Source: Desulfosporosinus sp.
Lineage (GTDB): Bacteria; Bacillota; Desulfitobacteriia; Desulfitobacteriales; Desulfitobacteriaceae
DNA: 64,000 bases
Assembly (NCBI GenBank): GCA_020692355.1
Contig: JAIMKP010000001.1
Span: 1-64,000 of the forward strand
Reading direction: 5' to 3'
Positions 36,826 through 46,636 of the stretch are shown piece by piece. Both the position numbers and the translations under genes were made by a program. Below the pieces are notes generated by a model. The model was not told the DNA's origin, searched no databases, and saw only the letters and a list, made by a program, of their open reading frames with translations. Position 1 is the stretch's first letter. Each line of letters begins with the position of its first letter.

Positions 36826-38190
36826 TTACCCCTGCTGGCAGTCTGGACTAGCCAAGCAAGCCTCCAGGTAATCGATGAATTGCCGGGCCGTCCGTCCCGA
36901 GCGCCCATTGTGCATCATTTCCCAGCGCAAGGCCAAACGCCGAAGTTCATCTGGAGCGACCGTAAGCCCTCTCTGATCCGCGAGTCCCTGCACGATGCCG
37001 AGATAGCCCTCTTGGTCAGGCGAGGGGAAGGTCACTGTAATCCCAAAACGATCCGCCAGGGAGAGTTTTTCTTCTACGGTGTCTAGCACGTGGATCTCAT
37101 CCCCCTGTCGGTCGGAGAAATTCTCCCGAATCAGGTGGCGGCGGTTTGACGTCGCATAAATCAAGACATTACCCGGTTTAGCTTCCAAGCCCCCCTCTAA
37201 CACCGTCTTCAGGGCTTTATACTCAGGTTCGGTATCATCAAAGGAGAGATCATCCACGAAAATGATAAACTTTTGCGGGCGTCCGGAGAGTATCCGAACC
37301 ACTTTAGGAAAGTCACCCAGATCTCCCTTGGCCAGTTCAACAAGGCGCAGTCCCTGCTCGCCATAGCTTTCGAGCAAGGATTTGACGGCTGAGGATTTTC
37401 CTGTTCCCCGATTGCCATATAAGATCATATTGTTGGCAGCATGGCCGGCAAGAAAATATTTCGTATTTTCGGCAATGAGTGCAAGCTCCCGGTCAAGCCC
37501 GATCAGTTGCTCCCGCTGTACCGGGTCCGGCTCGGCAATCCCCTCTAAATATTCCACCTCACCCCGCCAGCGGAACGCGACATACGGCCCGAGCACCCCA
37601 TACCCCAAAAGATGATGGTAGTCCGCAAGGACAGCCCCCCTTTCTTCTGCTGTACCCTTGCCGATCGCGTAGTGTAAGGCCTTTTGATACACATCTTTAT
37701 GCCAGAAATGCTTCCCTTTCTGGGACAGATCCTCTTCATCTCCTCCGGCCCGTTCCCATTCTGGCCAATATTCCGGAGCTAGCGGGCTCTGACCCACTTC
37801 TGAAGCAAAAAGCGCGGTTGCGACCGCTTTGATCTCACCTGAACTCACCGCTCCAAGTGCTCGACATACCTCTAAATCGCGAATCGTCAAAGCCCACAAA
37901 GACGGGTTTAAGCCCTCCCGCCCCCTTTGAGCCGCTCTCCTACTGAAAGGGTTTTCATCTTCTAGAATCAGACGTGCGAAGTACTCCGGCCAATTGTGCG
38001 TAACCGCCAAGCTGCAAAAGCGGTGATAACATTTGTAAAGCACCTCAAACTCAGTCTTCCCGATCGCTTCCAGTAGTTCCTGCAGAGCCGAAACGACCTC
38101 ATCGTTCCTGACATTACCATAGACCGTCAGGCTGGTAGCCCTGAGGCTCAGCTCTTTAAATGGTTCAGTCGCTGCTCCATACTCCTTCAT
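36826..38190 (-). CDS. DUF815 AAA-type ATPase
   Basis: 454-residue protein with a helical N-terminal half (about 1-225, unrecognised) and an AAA ATPase module matching DUF815: Walker A GNRGTGKSSAVKSL (near residue 265), Walker B FIIFVDDLSFDD, sensor YATSNRRHLIREN, and the following RFGITVTFPSPDQ. The family is widespread in Firmicutes and Proteobacteria but has no settled function. A 160-base gap with no visible gene separates it from hsp20. A roughly 190-base gap upstream, before the terminator at 38384, held no recognisable signal. Confidence 0.85.
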   Translation of the reverse strand: MKEYGAATEPFKELSLRATSLTVYGNVRNDEVVSALQELLEAIGKTEFEVLYKCYHRFCSLAVTHNWPEYFARLILEDENPFSRRAAQRGREGLNPSLWALTIRDLEVCRALGAVSSGEIKAVATALFASEVGQSPLAPEYWPEWERAGGDEEDLSQKGKHFWHKDVYQKALHYAIGKGTAEERGAVLADYHHLLGYGVLGPYVAFRWRGEVEYLEGIAEPDPVQREQLIGLDRELALIAENTKYFLAGHAANNMILYGNRGTGKSSAVKSLLESYGEQGLRLVELAKGDLGDFPKVVRILSGRPQKFIIFVDDLSFDDTEPEYKALKTVLEGGLEAKPGNVLIYATSNRRHLIRENFSDRQGDEIHVLDTVEEKLSLADRFGITVTFPSPDQEGYLGIVQGLADQRGLTVAPDELRRLALRWEMMHNGRSGRTARQFIDYLEACLASPDCQQG

Positions 38191-38383
38191 CTTCCTACTC
38201 CTTCGTTAAAATCTCCGATGAAACTCATCCTCATCTTACAAGTCCTTAACCACTTTAGCAAACTGTTTATGGCCCATTCCTAACGCTCATGGTGTCTTAG
38301 ACCACTCATCCAGTTCAAACGAGATGGGATTTTGTTGAAACCGTTCTGTTTTACAGAGCGCTTAAGGCAAGGTGGCGCACCAC

Positions 38384-38412
38384 AAAAAAGGAGACGGAAA
38401 CCCGTCTCCTTT
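38384..38412 (-). terminator. Terminator of the purine transport operon
   Basis: Perfect 11-bp stem AAAGGAGACGG/CCGTCTCCTTT (38387-38412) with a 4-base loop; on the minus strand it runs into TTTTTTG. It follows the BMP lipoprotein gene. Confidence 0.85.
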
Positions 38413-38448
38413 CGGTGGTTAAATTACAACATATCATTGTCGATTCGC

Positions 38449-39552
38449 TTATTTAATCAGACTTCCCTTGTCAGGTGAAACTTTAATGTCACCCGATTGA
38501 ATCTTCTTGAATACATCAGCCACTTTCGTCGTGACATCAGCGCTCAAATTGGGGTTCTTATCAGGAATACCGATACCATTGTTTTTGGAATTAAAGATCA
38601 TTGATTTTCCGCCGGGGAACTTTCCTTCTTTTTCTGCTTTAATCATATCATAAGCAGCGATGTCAATCTTCTTCATCGCGGAAGTCAAAATAATTGATTT
38701 ACTCCCATCGTAAACACCATCCTTGAATTGGTCAACGTCAACACCGACGATCCAAGCTTGTTTACCGGCTTTGGCACGAGCTTTCGCTTCATTGATAGCT
38801 CCCACTCCTACGCCACCAGCCGCTGCAAATACGGCTTTCACGCCACTATCAAACATATGGGCTGCTAATTGTTGTCCTGCAGCGACATCCGAAAAGGTTC
38901 CCTGGTAAACAACGTTTTCGGGTTTAATATTGATTTTGGTACTGAAATTGTCATTCGCATATTTAATGCCTTGTTGGAAGCCCCAGTTATAATGTTGTAC
39001 CGGTGGGATTTCCATACCACCGATGAAACCGACATCACCTTCTTTTAATTGAAGGGCTGTGGCCACACCGGCTACAAATCCGGATTCTTGTTCAGCAAAG
39101 AAAATCGCAACGGTATTCGGTTTAATACTTTCTTTACCATCTTTTCCTGCAGGGCTCGCATCGATAATTACAAATTTACCATCCTGATATTTATCCTGGG
39201 CTTGGAAAATCGTCGTCGAAAACTTGAATCCTGGAGTAACAATGAACTTATAGCCTGCATCATAAAGATTCCCGATTTCCTTGAGGTAATCGGCTTCCGT
39301 GGTTCCAGTTGGCTTTAAGTATTTCGTTTCCAGACCGAACTCTTTTCCAGCCTTTTGAACCCCTTCCCAGGTGCCCTGATTGAACGATTTGTCATCAATG
39401 GTTCCGGAGTCGGTCACCATTCCCACCTTAAATTTAGCTGCAGTAGCAGCCGTACCACCTGAACCCGCAGGGCTAGGAGTGCTTCCACAACCGGCTAACA
39501 GCGTGACTGTCATCATGGTCGCAAGCAAAACAGCAGAAACCTTTTTAAACAT
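38449..39552 (-). CDS. BMP-family (PnrA-like) purine nucleoside-binding lipoprotein
   Basis: 367-residue substrate-binding lipoprotein. The lipobox LLAGCGS puts the lipidated Cys at residue 22; a short linker precedes the BMP domain (FKVGMVTDSGTIDDKSFNQG, AAGGVGVGAINEAKA, WIVGVDVDQFKDGVY). BMP proteins bind purine nucleosides, which fits the adjacent ABC permeases, ATPase and purine deaminases. The ATG at 39552 follows AAGGAGG; a TTG one codon earlier is possible. It is the last gene of the transport unit and also has its own likely promoter, which would let the binding protein be made in excess. Confidence 0.93.
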   Translation of the reverse strand: MFKKVSAVLLATMMTVTLLAGCGSTPSPAGSGGTAATAAKFKVGMVTDSGTIDDKSFNQGTWEGVQKAGKEFGLETKYLKPTGTTEADYLKEIGNLYDAGYKFIVTPGFKFSTTIFQAQDKYQDGKFVIIDASPAGKDGKESIKPNTVAIFFAEQESGFVAGVATALQLKEGDVGFIGGMEIPPVQHYNWGFQQGIKYANDNFSTKINIKPENVVYQGTFSDVAAGQQLAAHMFDSGVKAVFAAAGGVGVGAINEAKARAKAGKQAWIVGVDVDQFKDGVYDGSKSIILTSAMKKIDIAAYDMIKAEKEGKFPGGKSMIFNSKNNGIGIPDKNPNLSADVTTKVADVFKKIQSGDIKVSPDKGSLIK

Positions 39553-39600
39553 CAATAGACCTCCTTAGTTTCTTAACTTAAACTTTACATTCGTGTGTTT

Positions 39601-39629
39601 ATATTATCATTTGAACCATCACTGGTCAA
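39601..39629 (-). promoter_or_regulatory. Possible internal promoter for the BMP lipoprotein gene
   Basis: Minus-strand -35 TTGACC (39624-39629), 17-base spacer and -10 TAATAT (39601-39606), in the 116-base gap between the second permease and the lipoprotein gene. Confidence 0.45.
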
Positions 39630-39668
39630 ATGGGATTGGATTATTGGTGATATATGGTATAGGTCGGG

Positions 39669-40616
39669 TTATCGTTTTCCATGCTCAAAAGGTTCTCCAG
39701 CCGCTCTCGGTGCTTGAGATGATTTTGAAAAAACAATCAAAGCAATAAGGGTGACAACATAGGGAAATACTTTGAGAATAACACTGGGTATGGAGGCGAG
39801 AGCCGGCATAACCTGAGACACATTGGCGATGGTGCTGGCAAAGCCAAAGAAAAAGGTGGCTCCCAAGATCCCCAAGGGCTTCCATTGTCCAAAAATCAAA
39901 GCTGCTAAAGCAAGAAATCCTAGTCCTGACACACTGCCCGTAAACTCTCCGGAATAGGTTATCAGGATGACGACACCCCCCAATCCGGCAAAGGCTCCCG
40001 ATAGCATTACTGCAATATAGCGAACCCAAAAAACATTAACTCCCGCTGAATCCGCAGCATGCGGATGTTCCCCGCAAGCCCGTAACCTAAGCCCGAAAGC
40101 CGTTTTGTAAAGAACATACCAACTTATAGCCAATATGACAAGCACGAGCCAAGTCGAGGCATAGGTTTGAGTAAAGAAAAGCTTGCCCACGATGGGTAGA
40201 GACGAGAGGATCGGTATATCTATCCGTGGCAGACCGCTACCAATGCGGATATTGCCGCTTCCAGTGATATTCCTGGCCAAAAATACAGTCAGCGCACCGG
40301 CAAGCATATTAATCGCCGTTCCGCTAATGACCTGATTGGCATTTAAATTAATGCTCGCAAAAGCATGTAACAGTGAAAATACTATCCCAGTGAGCATGGC
40401 CACCCCGATCCCGATCCAGACAGCCCCATTTGGAAACACGGGCTGTAACTTAGCAATGGCGAGTGCTCCGCCGAAAGAGCCCACGACCATAAGCCCTTCC
40501 AGCCCGATATTTACAACACCGCTACGTTCTGAAAAAAGTCCTCCCAATGCCGTGATCAGTAACGGAATCGTAAAAGCAATCGCATACGGAAAGATCTGTA
40601 CCAATATCGTCCACAT
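39669..40616 (-). CDS. ABC transporter permease, purine nucleoside type (NupQ-like)
   Basis: 315-residue multi-span membrane protein of the branched-chain/nucleoside permease family. The N-terminal LLITALGGLFSERSGVVNIGLEGLMVVGSFGG (read in parts) is the hallmark of the BMP-linked permeases. About eight to nine hydrophobic segments are visible. The coupling region has RACGEHPHAADSAGVNVFWVRY. It follows the first permease after two bases. Together with the BMP lipoprotein and the two-domain ATPase it should form a complete importer for purine nucleosides. Confidence 0.92.
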   Translation of the reverse strand: MWTILVQIFPYAIAFTIPLLITALGGLFSERSGVVNIGLEGLMVVGSFGGALAIAKLQPVFPNGAVWIGIGVAMLTGIVFSLLHAFASINLNANQVISGTAINMLAGALTVFLARNITGSGNIRIGSGLPRIDIPILSSLPIVGKLFFTQTYASTWLVLVILAISWYVLYKTAFGLRLRACGEHPHAADSAGVNVFWVRYIAVMLSGAFAGLGGVVILITYSGEFTGSVSGLGFLALAALIFGQWKPLGILGATFFFGFASTIANVSQVMPALASIPSVILKVFPYVVTLIALIVFSKSSQAPRAAGEPFEHGKR

Positions 40617-40618
40617 CG

Positions 40619-41686
40619 TTATTGACCTCTCTTTCTGAATCTCAACATGTTGACGAGTCTCTCGATTAACACACTGGTTGCCGCAAAGTAAATAATGGTC
40701 GCAATAATGGTGTCCGCAATTTCAGGCGGAATTTGAATCATGGCATTCATAAATCCCTTTCCGGAATAGAGCAGTCCAAAAAATAAAGCTGCGAACATAG
40801 AACCCAGAGGGGAATTCGCCCCCAACAAGGCAACCGCGATGCCGTCAAATCCCTGAGATGGCAGAATTCCTATTTGAATATTGCTGGCATTGCCAATATA
40901 CATCGTTGCTCCGCCTAAGCCAGCCAAGGCCCCAGCAATCATCATCGACAAAACAATATTCCGGTTGACATTGATTCCAGCATACTCCGCCGCAAAGCGG
41001 TTATAGCCAACCGCTTTGAGTTCATATCCCATAACGGTCCGATTCAAAATAAACGCTATGATAATGACCGCTACAATCGCCAAGAACAGCCCTAAGTTAA
41101 CAAAGGAACCATCAAAAAGATGTGTCAGCCAATTCACTTTCATCGAGGCTGCATCAGGGATAGCTCGCGATTCCGTTTCCAGAAACTGCCCCTTAAAATA
41201 AGCCGGTACAGCATAATAGATGATCCAATAGCTAATCCAATTCATCATGATCGTGGAAACCACTTCATGAACATTAAACCGTGCCTTCATAAACCCCGGA
41301 ACAACCGCCCAGATAGCCCCACCCATGATTGCAGCCAAAATCTCAAGTGGCAATAGAATGATGAACGGTAAGGGAAGTGTCAAACCAACCGCCGTGGCAC
41401 AAAACCCACCCATCAACATCTGCCCTGAAGCACCAATATTGAAAAGACCCGTTTTAAAGGCAAACGCTACCGATAATCCCGATAAGATCAGAGGCGTAGA
41501 AGTAGCCAACGTATCCCCAATGCGTTCTGTACTCATCAAGCCACCTTTAAACAGATAGGCATAACCAGTAAAAGGATCACTACCCGTCACTGCGATTAAC
41601 AGTGCACCGGCCAGAAGCCCAAAAATAATCGCCAGAAAAGCAACGACTGCACTTTTTGCGGAGCCTTTCTTGAATTGTAGCTTCAA
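40619..41686 (-). CDS. ABC transporter permease, purine nucleoside type (NupP-like)
   Basis: 355-residue permease, partner of the gene downstream. Features are an N-terminal helix (VVAFLAIIFGLLAGALLIAV), FKTGLFNIGASGQMLMGGFCA, the coupling motif KAVGYNRFAAEYAGINVNR, and several later helices. The start overlaps the ATPase stop by four bases (ATGA), so the two are translationally coupled. Family placement rests on the paired, different-length permeases that always go with BMP lipoproteins. Confidence 0.92.
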   Translation of the reverse strand: MKLQFKKGSAKSAVVAFLAIIFGLLAGALLIAVTGSDPFTGYAYLFKGGLMSTERIGDTLATSTPLILSGLSVAFAFKTGLFNIGASGQMLMGGFCATAVGLTLPLPFIILLPLEILAAIMGGAIWAVVPGFMKARFNVHEVVSTIMMNWISYWIIYYAVPAYFKGQFLETESRAIPDAASMKVNWLTHLFDGSFVNLGLFLAIVAVIIIAFILNRTVMGYELKAVGYNRFAAEYAGINVNRNIVLSMMIAGALAGLGGATMYIGNASNIQIGILPSQGFDGIAVALLGANSPLGSMFAALFFGLLYSGKGFMNAMIQIPPEIADTIIATIIYFAATSVLIERLVNMLRFRKRGQ

Positions 41687-43206
41687 TTACTTTCACCCTT
41701 TCTGACTCCGGCCATCATTAGACCTACCTCATTTTCATTGGTCTCGGCAGCGTTAACAATCCCAATCAACTCTCCATTACTGACAATGGCAATCCGATCC
41801 GAAACATTGAGAATTTCGTCCAGCTCTAAAGAGACCAGCAAAACGGCTTTACCCCTATCTCTTTGTTCAACGAGTCGTTTGTGAATATATTCGATAGAAC
41901 CCACATCTAAGCCACGTGTCGGCTGCACAGCAATGAGAAGTTCCGGATTCAATTCAACCTCCCGCCCGACAATCGCTTTTTGCTGGTTGCCCCCAGATAA
42001 CGTCCGGGCAAACGATTCTGCCCCTTCCCCTGCTCGCACATCAAAATTCTTCATAATCTTATCCGTATAATTCCGAATGGCATCTCGATCCAACAATCCT
42101 TTATTTGAAAACGGAACACGATCATAAACTTCCAAAACCATATTTTCTTCGATGGTATAATCCAAAACCAGCCCTCTCTTTTGACGATCCTCCGGAATAT
42201 GGGCTATCCCTGCCTCTATGCGCTCACGGATCAGTAGATGGGTGATATCCTGTTCTTTTAATAATACCTTCCCAGACTCAACACGCGTAAGCCCTGTGAT
42301 CGCCTCTACAAGCTCAGTCTGGCCGTTGCCTTCGACACCTGCAATACCAAGGATCTCGCCTGAGCGCACATCGAGAGAGCAACCTTTTAATCCTAAAACC
42401 TTCCGATGATTCAGGACGGAGAGATTTTCCACCTGCAGGATAATAGCACCGGGTTTGCTTTCAGACTTGTCCACTTTAAAGGAAACCTGACGGCCAACCA
42501 TCATTTCTGCCATTCGAGCCTCACTTGTTGCCGCAACATCCACCGTGCCCACAAGCTTGCCTCTCCGGATGACGGTACAGCGGTCGGCCACCGCCTTAAT
42601 TTCCTTCAATTTATGCGTGATCAGAATGATCGACTTGCCTTCTGCGACCAGGTTTTTCATGATTTTCATCAAATCAAGAATCTCATGGGGAGTCAGTACC
42701 GCAGTGGGTTCATCGAAAATTAAGACTTCGGCATTGCGGTAGAGCATTTTAATAATTTCAACACGTTGCTGCATTCCAACCGAAACGTTTTCGATTTTTT
42801 CATAGGGATCCACATTAAGGCCATATTGTTCAGATAAAAGCCGAATTCGTTCGGCTGCCGATTTTAAATCCAGCGTTAACCCTTTTTTAGGCTCGATTCC
42901 CAGAATGATATTTTCCGTGATTGTAAAATTGTGGACCAACTTAAAGTGTTGATGAACCATGCCAATACCCAAGTCATTGGCAACATTCGGATTGGAAATG
43001 CGTACTTCTTTGCCCTTAATGCGAATAGAACCGTTGTCCGGCTGGTAGAGACCAAAAAGAATACTCATCAGCGTTGATTTTCCAGCACCATTTTCACCCA
43101 TCAAAGCATGGATTTCGCCTTTTTTTAATTCCAGGCTGATATTGTCGTTGGCTATGATGCCAGGAAACTCTTTGCGAATGTTGAGCATCTCCACGACATA
43201 CTCCAT
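41683..43206 (-). CDS. ABC transporter ATP-binding protein, two fused domains (NupO-like)
   Basis: 507-residue protein with tandem ABC domains, powering the nucleoside importer. Domain 1 has Walker A GENGAGKST, signature SVGMQQRVEI and Walker B LIFDEPTAVLT. Domain 2 has a degenerate Walker A GVEGNGQTEL, signature LSGGNQQKAIVGRE and LIAVQPTRGLDVGS, where the usual Asp-Glu of Walker B is altered. This is the usual arrangement for sugar/nucleoside importers, in which only one site is fully canonical. It is the first gene of the transporter part and has a GAGGAGG site. adeC ends about 100 bases upstream. Confidence 0.94.
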   Translation of the reverse strand: MEYVVEMLNIRKEFPGIIANDNISLELKKGEIHALMGENGAGKSTLMSILFGLYQPDNGSIRIKGKEVRISNPNVANDLGIGMVHQHFKLVHNFTITENIILGIEPKKGLTLDLKSAAERIRLLSEQYGLNVDPYEKIENVSVGMQQRVEIIKMLYRNAEVLIFDEPTAVLTPHEILDLMKIMKNLVAEGKSIILITHKLKEIKAVADRCTVIRRGKLVGTVDVAATSEARMAEMMVGRQVSFKVDKSESKPGAIILQVENLSVLNHRKVLGLKGCSLDVRSGEILGIAGVEGNGQTELVEAITGLTRVESGKVLLKEQDITHLLIRERIEAGIAHIPEDRQKRGLVLDYTIEENMVLEVYDRVPFSNKGLLDRDAIRNYTDKIMKNFDVRAGEGAESFARTLSGGNQQKAIVGREVELNPELLIAVQPTRGLDVGSIEYIHKRLVEQRDRGKAVLLVSLELDEILNVSDRIAIVSNGELIGIVNAAETNENEVGLMMAGVRKGESN

Positions 43207-43305
43207 CAGATTGCCTCCTCACATTTTCTTAACCATTGACAAATGTCGCCAATTCATTAAATCATATTCTACCATAAACTTGCCATTAACTCATTACTTC
43301 CGTTT

Positions 43306-45084
43306 TCACAATACAAGATTCACAAAGGCTCCTTGATTTACGTCCACCAAACCACAATCGGTCAACTTCAGTTCCGGGATCACGGGCAGGGAAAGAAAAG
43401 CCAATGTCATGAACGGGTCCACATCGGAAATCATGCCCAAATGACGTGCGAAGCGTTTCATCCGTTTAAGAAGTTGTGCGACTTCCTCCGGTTCCTTATC
43501 TGTCATCAGCCCTGCAATTGGCAGCGGCAGCTTACCTAATACTTCTTTGCCCTGAACAAGGCAAAGCCCGCCGCCCATGTCCGCGCAAGTACGAACGGCC
43601 AAATCCATCTCCTCATCGGTCATTCCCACCACGACCAGGTTATGGGAATCATGGGCCACCGTTGAGGCAATGGCACCCTTGCTGAGGCCCAGGCCTTCCA
43701 CAAAGCCCACTCCCACCCGTCCGGATCCGTGATGCCGTTCCAAAACTGCGATTTTAGCAATTCCCTGAACTGGATCAGACTGGACCAACCCATCCCCACA
43801 GGGAAGCAACCCTTCCAGGGACGCTGTCACTACACTGTGTCCTTGAACCCCGATAACCCTGACTCGCACCTTTACATCGTCTTGATCCAACTTTAGTTGA
43901 ACGAGTTGACTATCCTGTGCCTGAAACGCCCCCGTTGGTGATACCCCAGAGACATTGAGCTTATCCCTGTGCCAGTCTCCCAGATGTACGCTCTCAGTTA
44001 AACCTGTGGTGCTATGTCTGGGAAAACGGGGTCGTGAACCCTTAGTACTCATGAGACGGCCCTGCCAATACACCTCACGGATCGTAAAATCCGCTAAGTC
44101 GTCAAGCACCACAAAATCCGCCTGATAGCCTGGCGCCACCGCCCCCAATTTTTCTAATCCTAAAGCTCGCGCTGCATTCAGCGTTGCCATCTGAATCGCC
44201 CGCACTGGAGGTTGACCCGCCCGAATAGCCATTCGGACCAAATGATCAATACTTCCTTCCTGCAGCAGATCGTCCGGATGCCGATCATCTGTCACGAACA
44301 GGCACTGGCCTGCGTTCTCAGGGGTCACAGCCGGCAAAAGGTTCAATAAATCTTTTGTAACACTGCCTTCTCTGAGCATCACATGAAAACCCCGGCGCAG
44401 ACGTTCGCGAGCTTCTGCGTCGGTAGAACATTCATGATCCGTGTGTATACCCGCAATAAAGTAAGCATTGAGGTCTTGAGGGGACATACCAGGAGCATGG
44501 CCGTCCTTAAACTTTACAGGCAACCGGAGCTTTTCCACCATATCAGGCTTGCCTTCCAGCACACCCCGATAATCCATGACTTCTCCCAGTCCGATGACTT
44601 GCGAATTGTCTAGAAACTCCCGCAATTCATGAGCGTCCAACCTGGCTCCGGATGTTTCCATGTCGGTGGCCGGCACACAGGAAGGGAGTGTGACAAAGGC
44701 GTTGAAAGGTAGATTTCTAACAGCTGATAAGATATAACGAATCCCTTGGCTTCCCATCACATTGGCGATTTCATGAGGATCCACGACAGCCGTCGTCACC
44801 CCATGGGAAAGCAGCAACGAGCAAAACTCCTCCGGGCAGAGCAGCGAGCTTTCAATGTGGACATGCCCATCGATCAGCCCTGGCACCACAAGTTTGCCGT
44901 CTAAATCAAGCGTCTGTTTCGCCTCTGGAAAAACTCCAAGACCTACAAAAACACCCTGATCAATCCCGATGTCCGTCATATGAACTTCGCCCGAAAAGAC
45001 ATTGACAAGCCTCGCGCGTCGCAGTACCAAATCAATACTGGCTAAACCCCGAGCCTCATCCATCTGTTGTTTCCAATCTCTCAT
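43306..45084 (-). CDS. adeC: Adenine deaminase
   Basis: Amidohydrolase that turns adenine into hypoxanthine and ammonia. The 592-residue protein shows the metal ligands in GLIDGHVHIESS, the VVDPHEIANVMG segment, AGIHTDHECSTD, FVTDDRHPDDLL and the family's C-terminal domain with VAHDSHNLVVVG and GGGLCLVQGKEV. Size and domain order match AdeC/YerA-type deaminases. The ATG at 45084 has an AAGGAGAC site. It sits between a second deaminase and the nucleoside transporter, so it feeds hypoxanthine to the molybdenum hydroxylases. Confidence 0.95.
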   Translation of the reverse strand: MRDWKQQMDEARGLASIDLVLRRARLVNVFSGEVHMTDIGIDQGVFVGLGVFPEAKQTLDLDGKLVVPGLIDGHVHIESSLLCPEEFCSLLLSHGVTTAVVDPHEIANVMGSQGIRYILSAVRNLPFNAFVTLPSCVPATDMETSGARLDAHELREFLDNSQVIGLGEVMDYRGVLEGKPDMVEKLRLPVKFKDGHAPGMSPQDLNAYFIAGIHTDHECSTDAEARERLRRGFHVMLREGSVTKDLLNLLPAVTPENAGQCLFVTDDRHPDDLLQEGSIDHLVRMAIRAGQPPVRAIQMATLNAARALGLEKLGAVAPGYQADFVVLDDLADFTIREVYWQGRLMSTKGSRPRFPRHSTTGLTESVHLGDWHRDKLNVSGVSPTGAFQAQDSQLVQLKLDQDDVKVRVRVIGVQGHSVVTASLEGLLPCGDGLVQSDPVQGIAKIAVLERHHGSGRVGVGFVEGLGLSKGAIASTVAHDSHNLVVVGMTDEEMDLAVRTCADMGGGLCLVQGKEVLGKLPLPIAGLMTDKEPEEVAQLLKRMKRFARHLGMISDVDPFMTLAFLSLPVIPELKLTDCGLVDVNQGAFVNLVL

Positions 45085-45163
45085 GCGGGTCTCCTTAATC
45101 CTAATCTATCCATGACTGAAAAGCTTAACCTTGGGGAGATTCAGTAAAGAAGTCTCACCTTAA

Positions 45164-46495
45164 CTATGCTAAACCGACCCTCTGCAATACCCTATGCAGA
45201 CTCCGAGTCGAACTCTTTTTCAATGTTGGCACGTCAATCGTCAACAGTTGTCTGTCTTGCATGACGATCTGTCCATCAACCATCGTTAGGCGTACGTCAG
45301 ATGAATGGGCCTGATATACAAGTTGCGCATAGACATCAACATGTTCATTCGGCCAAGTATGCAGCCCGGCCAAGCTGACAATCGCTAAATCCGCTTTTTT
45401 CCCCACCTCAAGACTGCCCAAGTCATGTTCATGCAAAATGGCTTTAGCCCCGGAAAGCGTTGCCATCTCAAAAACTTGTTGAGCCGGCATCACGGTCGGA
45501 CCGAGCAAGGGTTTCTGAATCAAAGCCGCATGGCGCATTTCAACGAACGCATCCAGATTATTGTTGCAAGGGGCCCCGTCTGCGGCCAAGGAAACCAGTG
45601 CTCCGCGGGCAAGAAGTTCTGGAATAGGGGCCAGACCGGAAGCTAACTTTAGATTGGATGACGGGCAATGTACCACCCGGGTTTGACTCTCTACCAAAAT
45701 CTTCTTTTCCTCTTCATCCAACCAGATACAATGCGCTAAAAGCAGCCGAGAACCCGTGAGCCCGATTTCGTCCAGGAAAACCACGTTGCGTCGCCCCCGT
45801 GTACTTTCCACAACTTGAATCTCGCCGCGATTTTCTGAAGCATGGGTGTGCACAAAGGCTTTCTTCGCCTCAGCCAGGCGGGCAACCTCCTTAAGAAGTG
45901 GATCCGTACAGGAAATAACAAAGCGAGGGGTAAACGCCACTTCCAGACGACCGTTACCTTGTCCATGATATTTCTCAAAAAGGTCCACACTTTCCTGCAG
46001 AGAATCTTCCGTTGTTTCCTGTAAACTTCCAGGAACATCTCCACTGGGATCATCCATCATGCACTTTCCCGAAAGTGCACGCAACCCACTGTCTAAGATG
46101 GCCTGAAAGGCATGTTCTGTGTGATGTACCGTCTCCATATCGACGATGGTCGTGGTCCCCCCCAAAAATAGTTCTCCGCTCCCCAGGAGCGCTGAGTCAT
46201 ACAGGGATTCGGCATCATGGCCCCCCTCCAGCGGCCAGATCTTTAACTTAAGCCAATCGAGCAATTCCAAATCATCGGCCTGGCCCCGAAACAGGGTTTG
46301 ACACAAGTGAATATGCGGTTGAATTAAACCTGGAATCAGTAAATCTCCTCGAACATCCACCACCTTATCCACAGACACGTCAACCGTGCCCCCCACTTGG
46401 GCAATGCGATCACCGTCAACCAGCAAGTCCCCAGTGATAACCTCACGCTGCGCATTCATCGTCACGATCTTGGCATTTTTAAAGAGTATTCGCAT
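45164..46495 (-). CDS. Amidohydrolase, cytosine/adenosine deaminase-like (probable purine deaminase)
   Basis: 443-residue metal-dependent deaminase of the MtaD/DadD/TrzA group. Visible metal and catalytic segments are LIQPHIHLCQTLFRGQADDL, FVHTHASENRGEI, LLAHCIWLDEEE and LAADGAPCNNNLDAF. The substrate cannot be read off. Closest in feel are 5'-deoxyadenosine or S-adenosylhomocysteine/methylthioadenosine deaminases, but context also allows guanine or 8-oxoguanine deamination. It is not a clear SsnA. The start is uncertain: ATG at 46495 has a somewhat distant GGGAGG, while a GTG four codons earlier abuts it. A terminator-like hairpin separates it from the upstream permease. Confidence 0.85.
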   Translation of the reverse strand: MRILFKNAKIVTMNAQREVITGDLLVDGDRIAQVGGTVDVSVDKVVDVRGDLLIPGLIQPHIHLCQTLFRGQADDLELLDWLKLKIWPLEGGHDAESLYDSALLGSGELFLGGTTTIVDMETVHHTEHAFQAILDSGLRALSGKCMMDDPSGDVPGSLQETTEDSLQESVDLFEKYHGQGNGRLEVAFTPRFVISCTDPLLKEVARLAEAKKAFVHTHASENRGEIQVVESTRGRRNVVFLDEIGLTGSRLLLAHCIWLDEEEKKILVESQTRVVHCPSSNLKLASGLAPIPELLARGALVSLAADGAPCNNNLDAFVEMRHAALIQKPLLGPTVMPAQQVFEMATLSGAKAILHEHDLGSLEVGKKADLAIVSLAGLHTWPNEHVDVYAQLVYQAHSSDVRLTMVDGQIVMQDRQLLTIDVPTLKKSSTRSLHRVLQRVGLA

Positions 46496-46540
46496 TGGCT
46501 TTTCCACCCTCCCCTGTTTTCCCTAGGCTCCAATGTCCCC

Positions 46541-46594
46541 TTGAAAAAGCCCCGCCCACTTCGACTGAAGGCTTTGGCAATGAGGCTTTTTCAA
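46541..46594 (-). terminator. Terminator-like hairpin between the permease and deaminase genes
   Basis: 11-bp perfect inverted repeat TTGAAAAAGCC/GGCTTTTTCAA (46541-46551/46584-46594) with an inner CTTC/GAAG stem. The A5-GCC...GGC-T5 layout can terminate from either side. Here it would cut or attenuate transcripts coming from the permease gene. Confidence 0.65.
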
Positions 46595-46636
46595 AGTTTA
46601 GACACTGTTGAGCAAACAGCTCGTAGGTCTAGCAGA

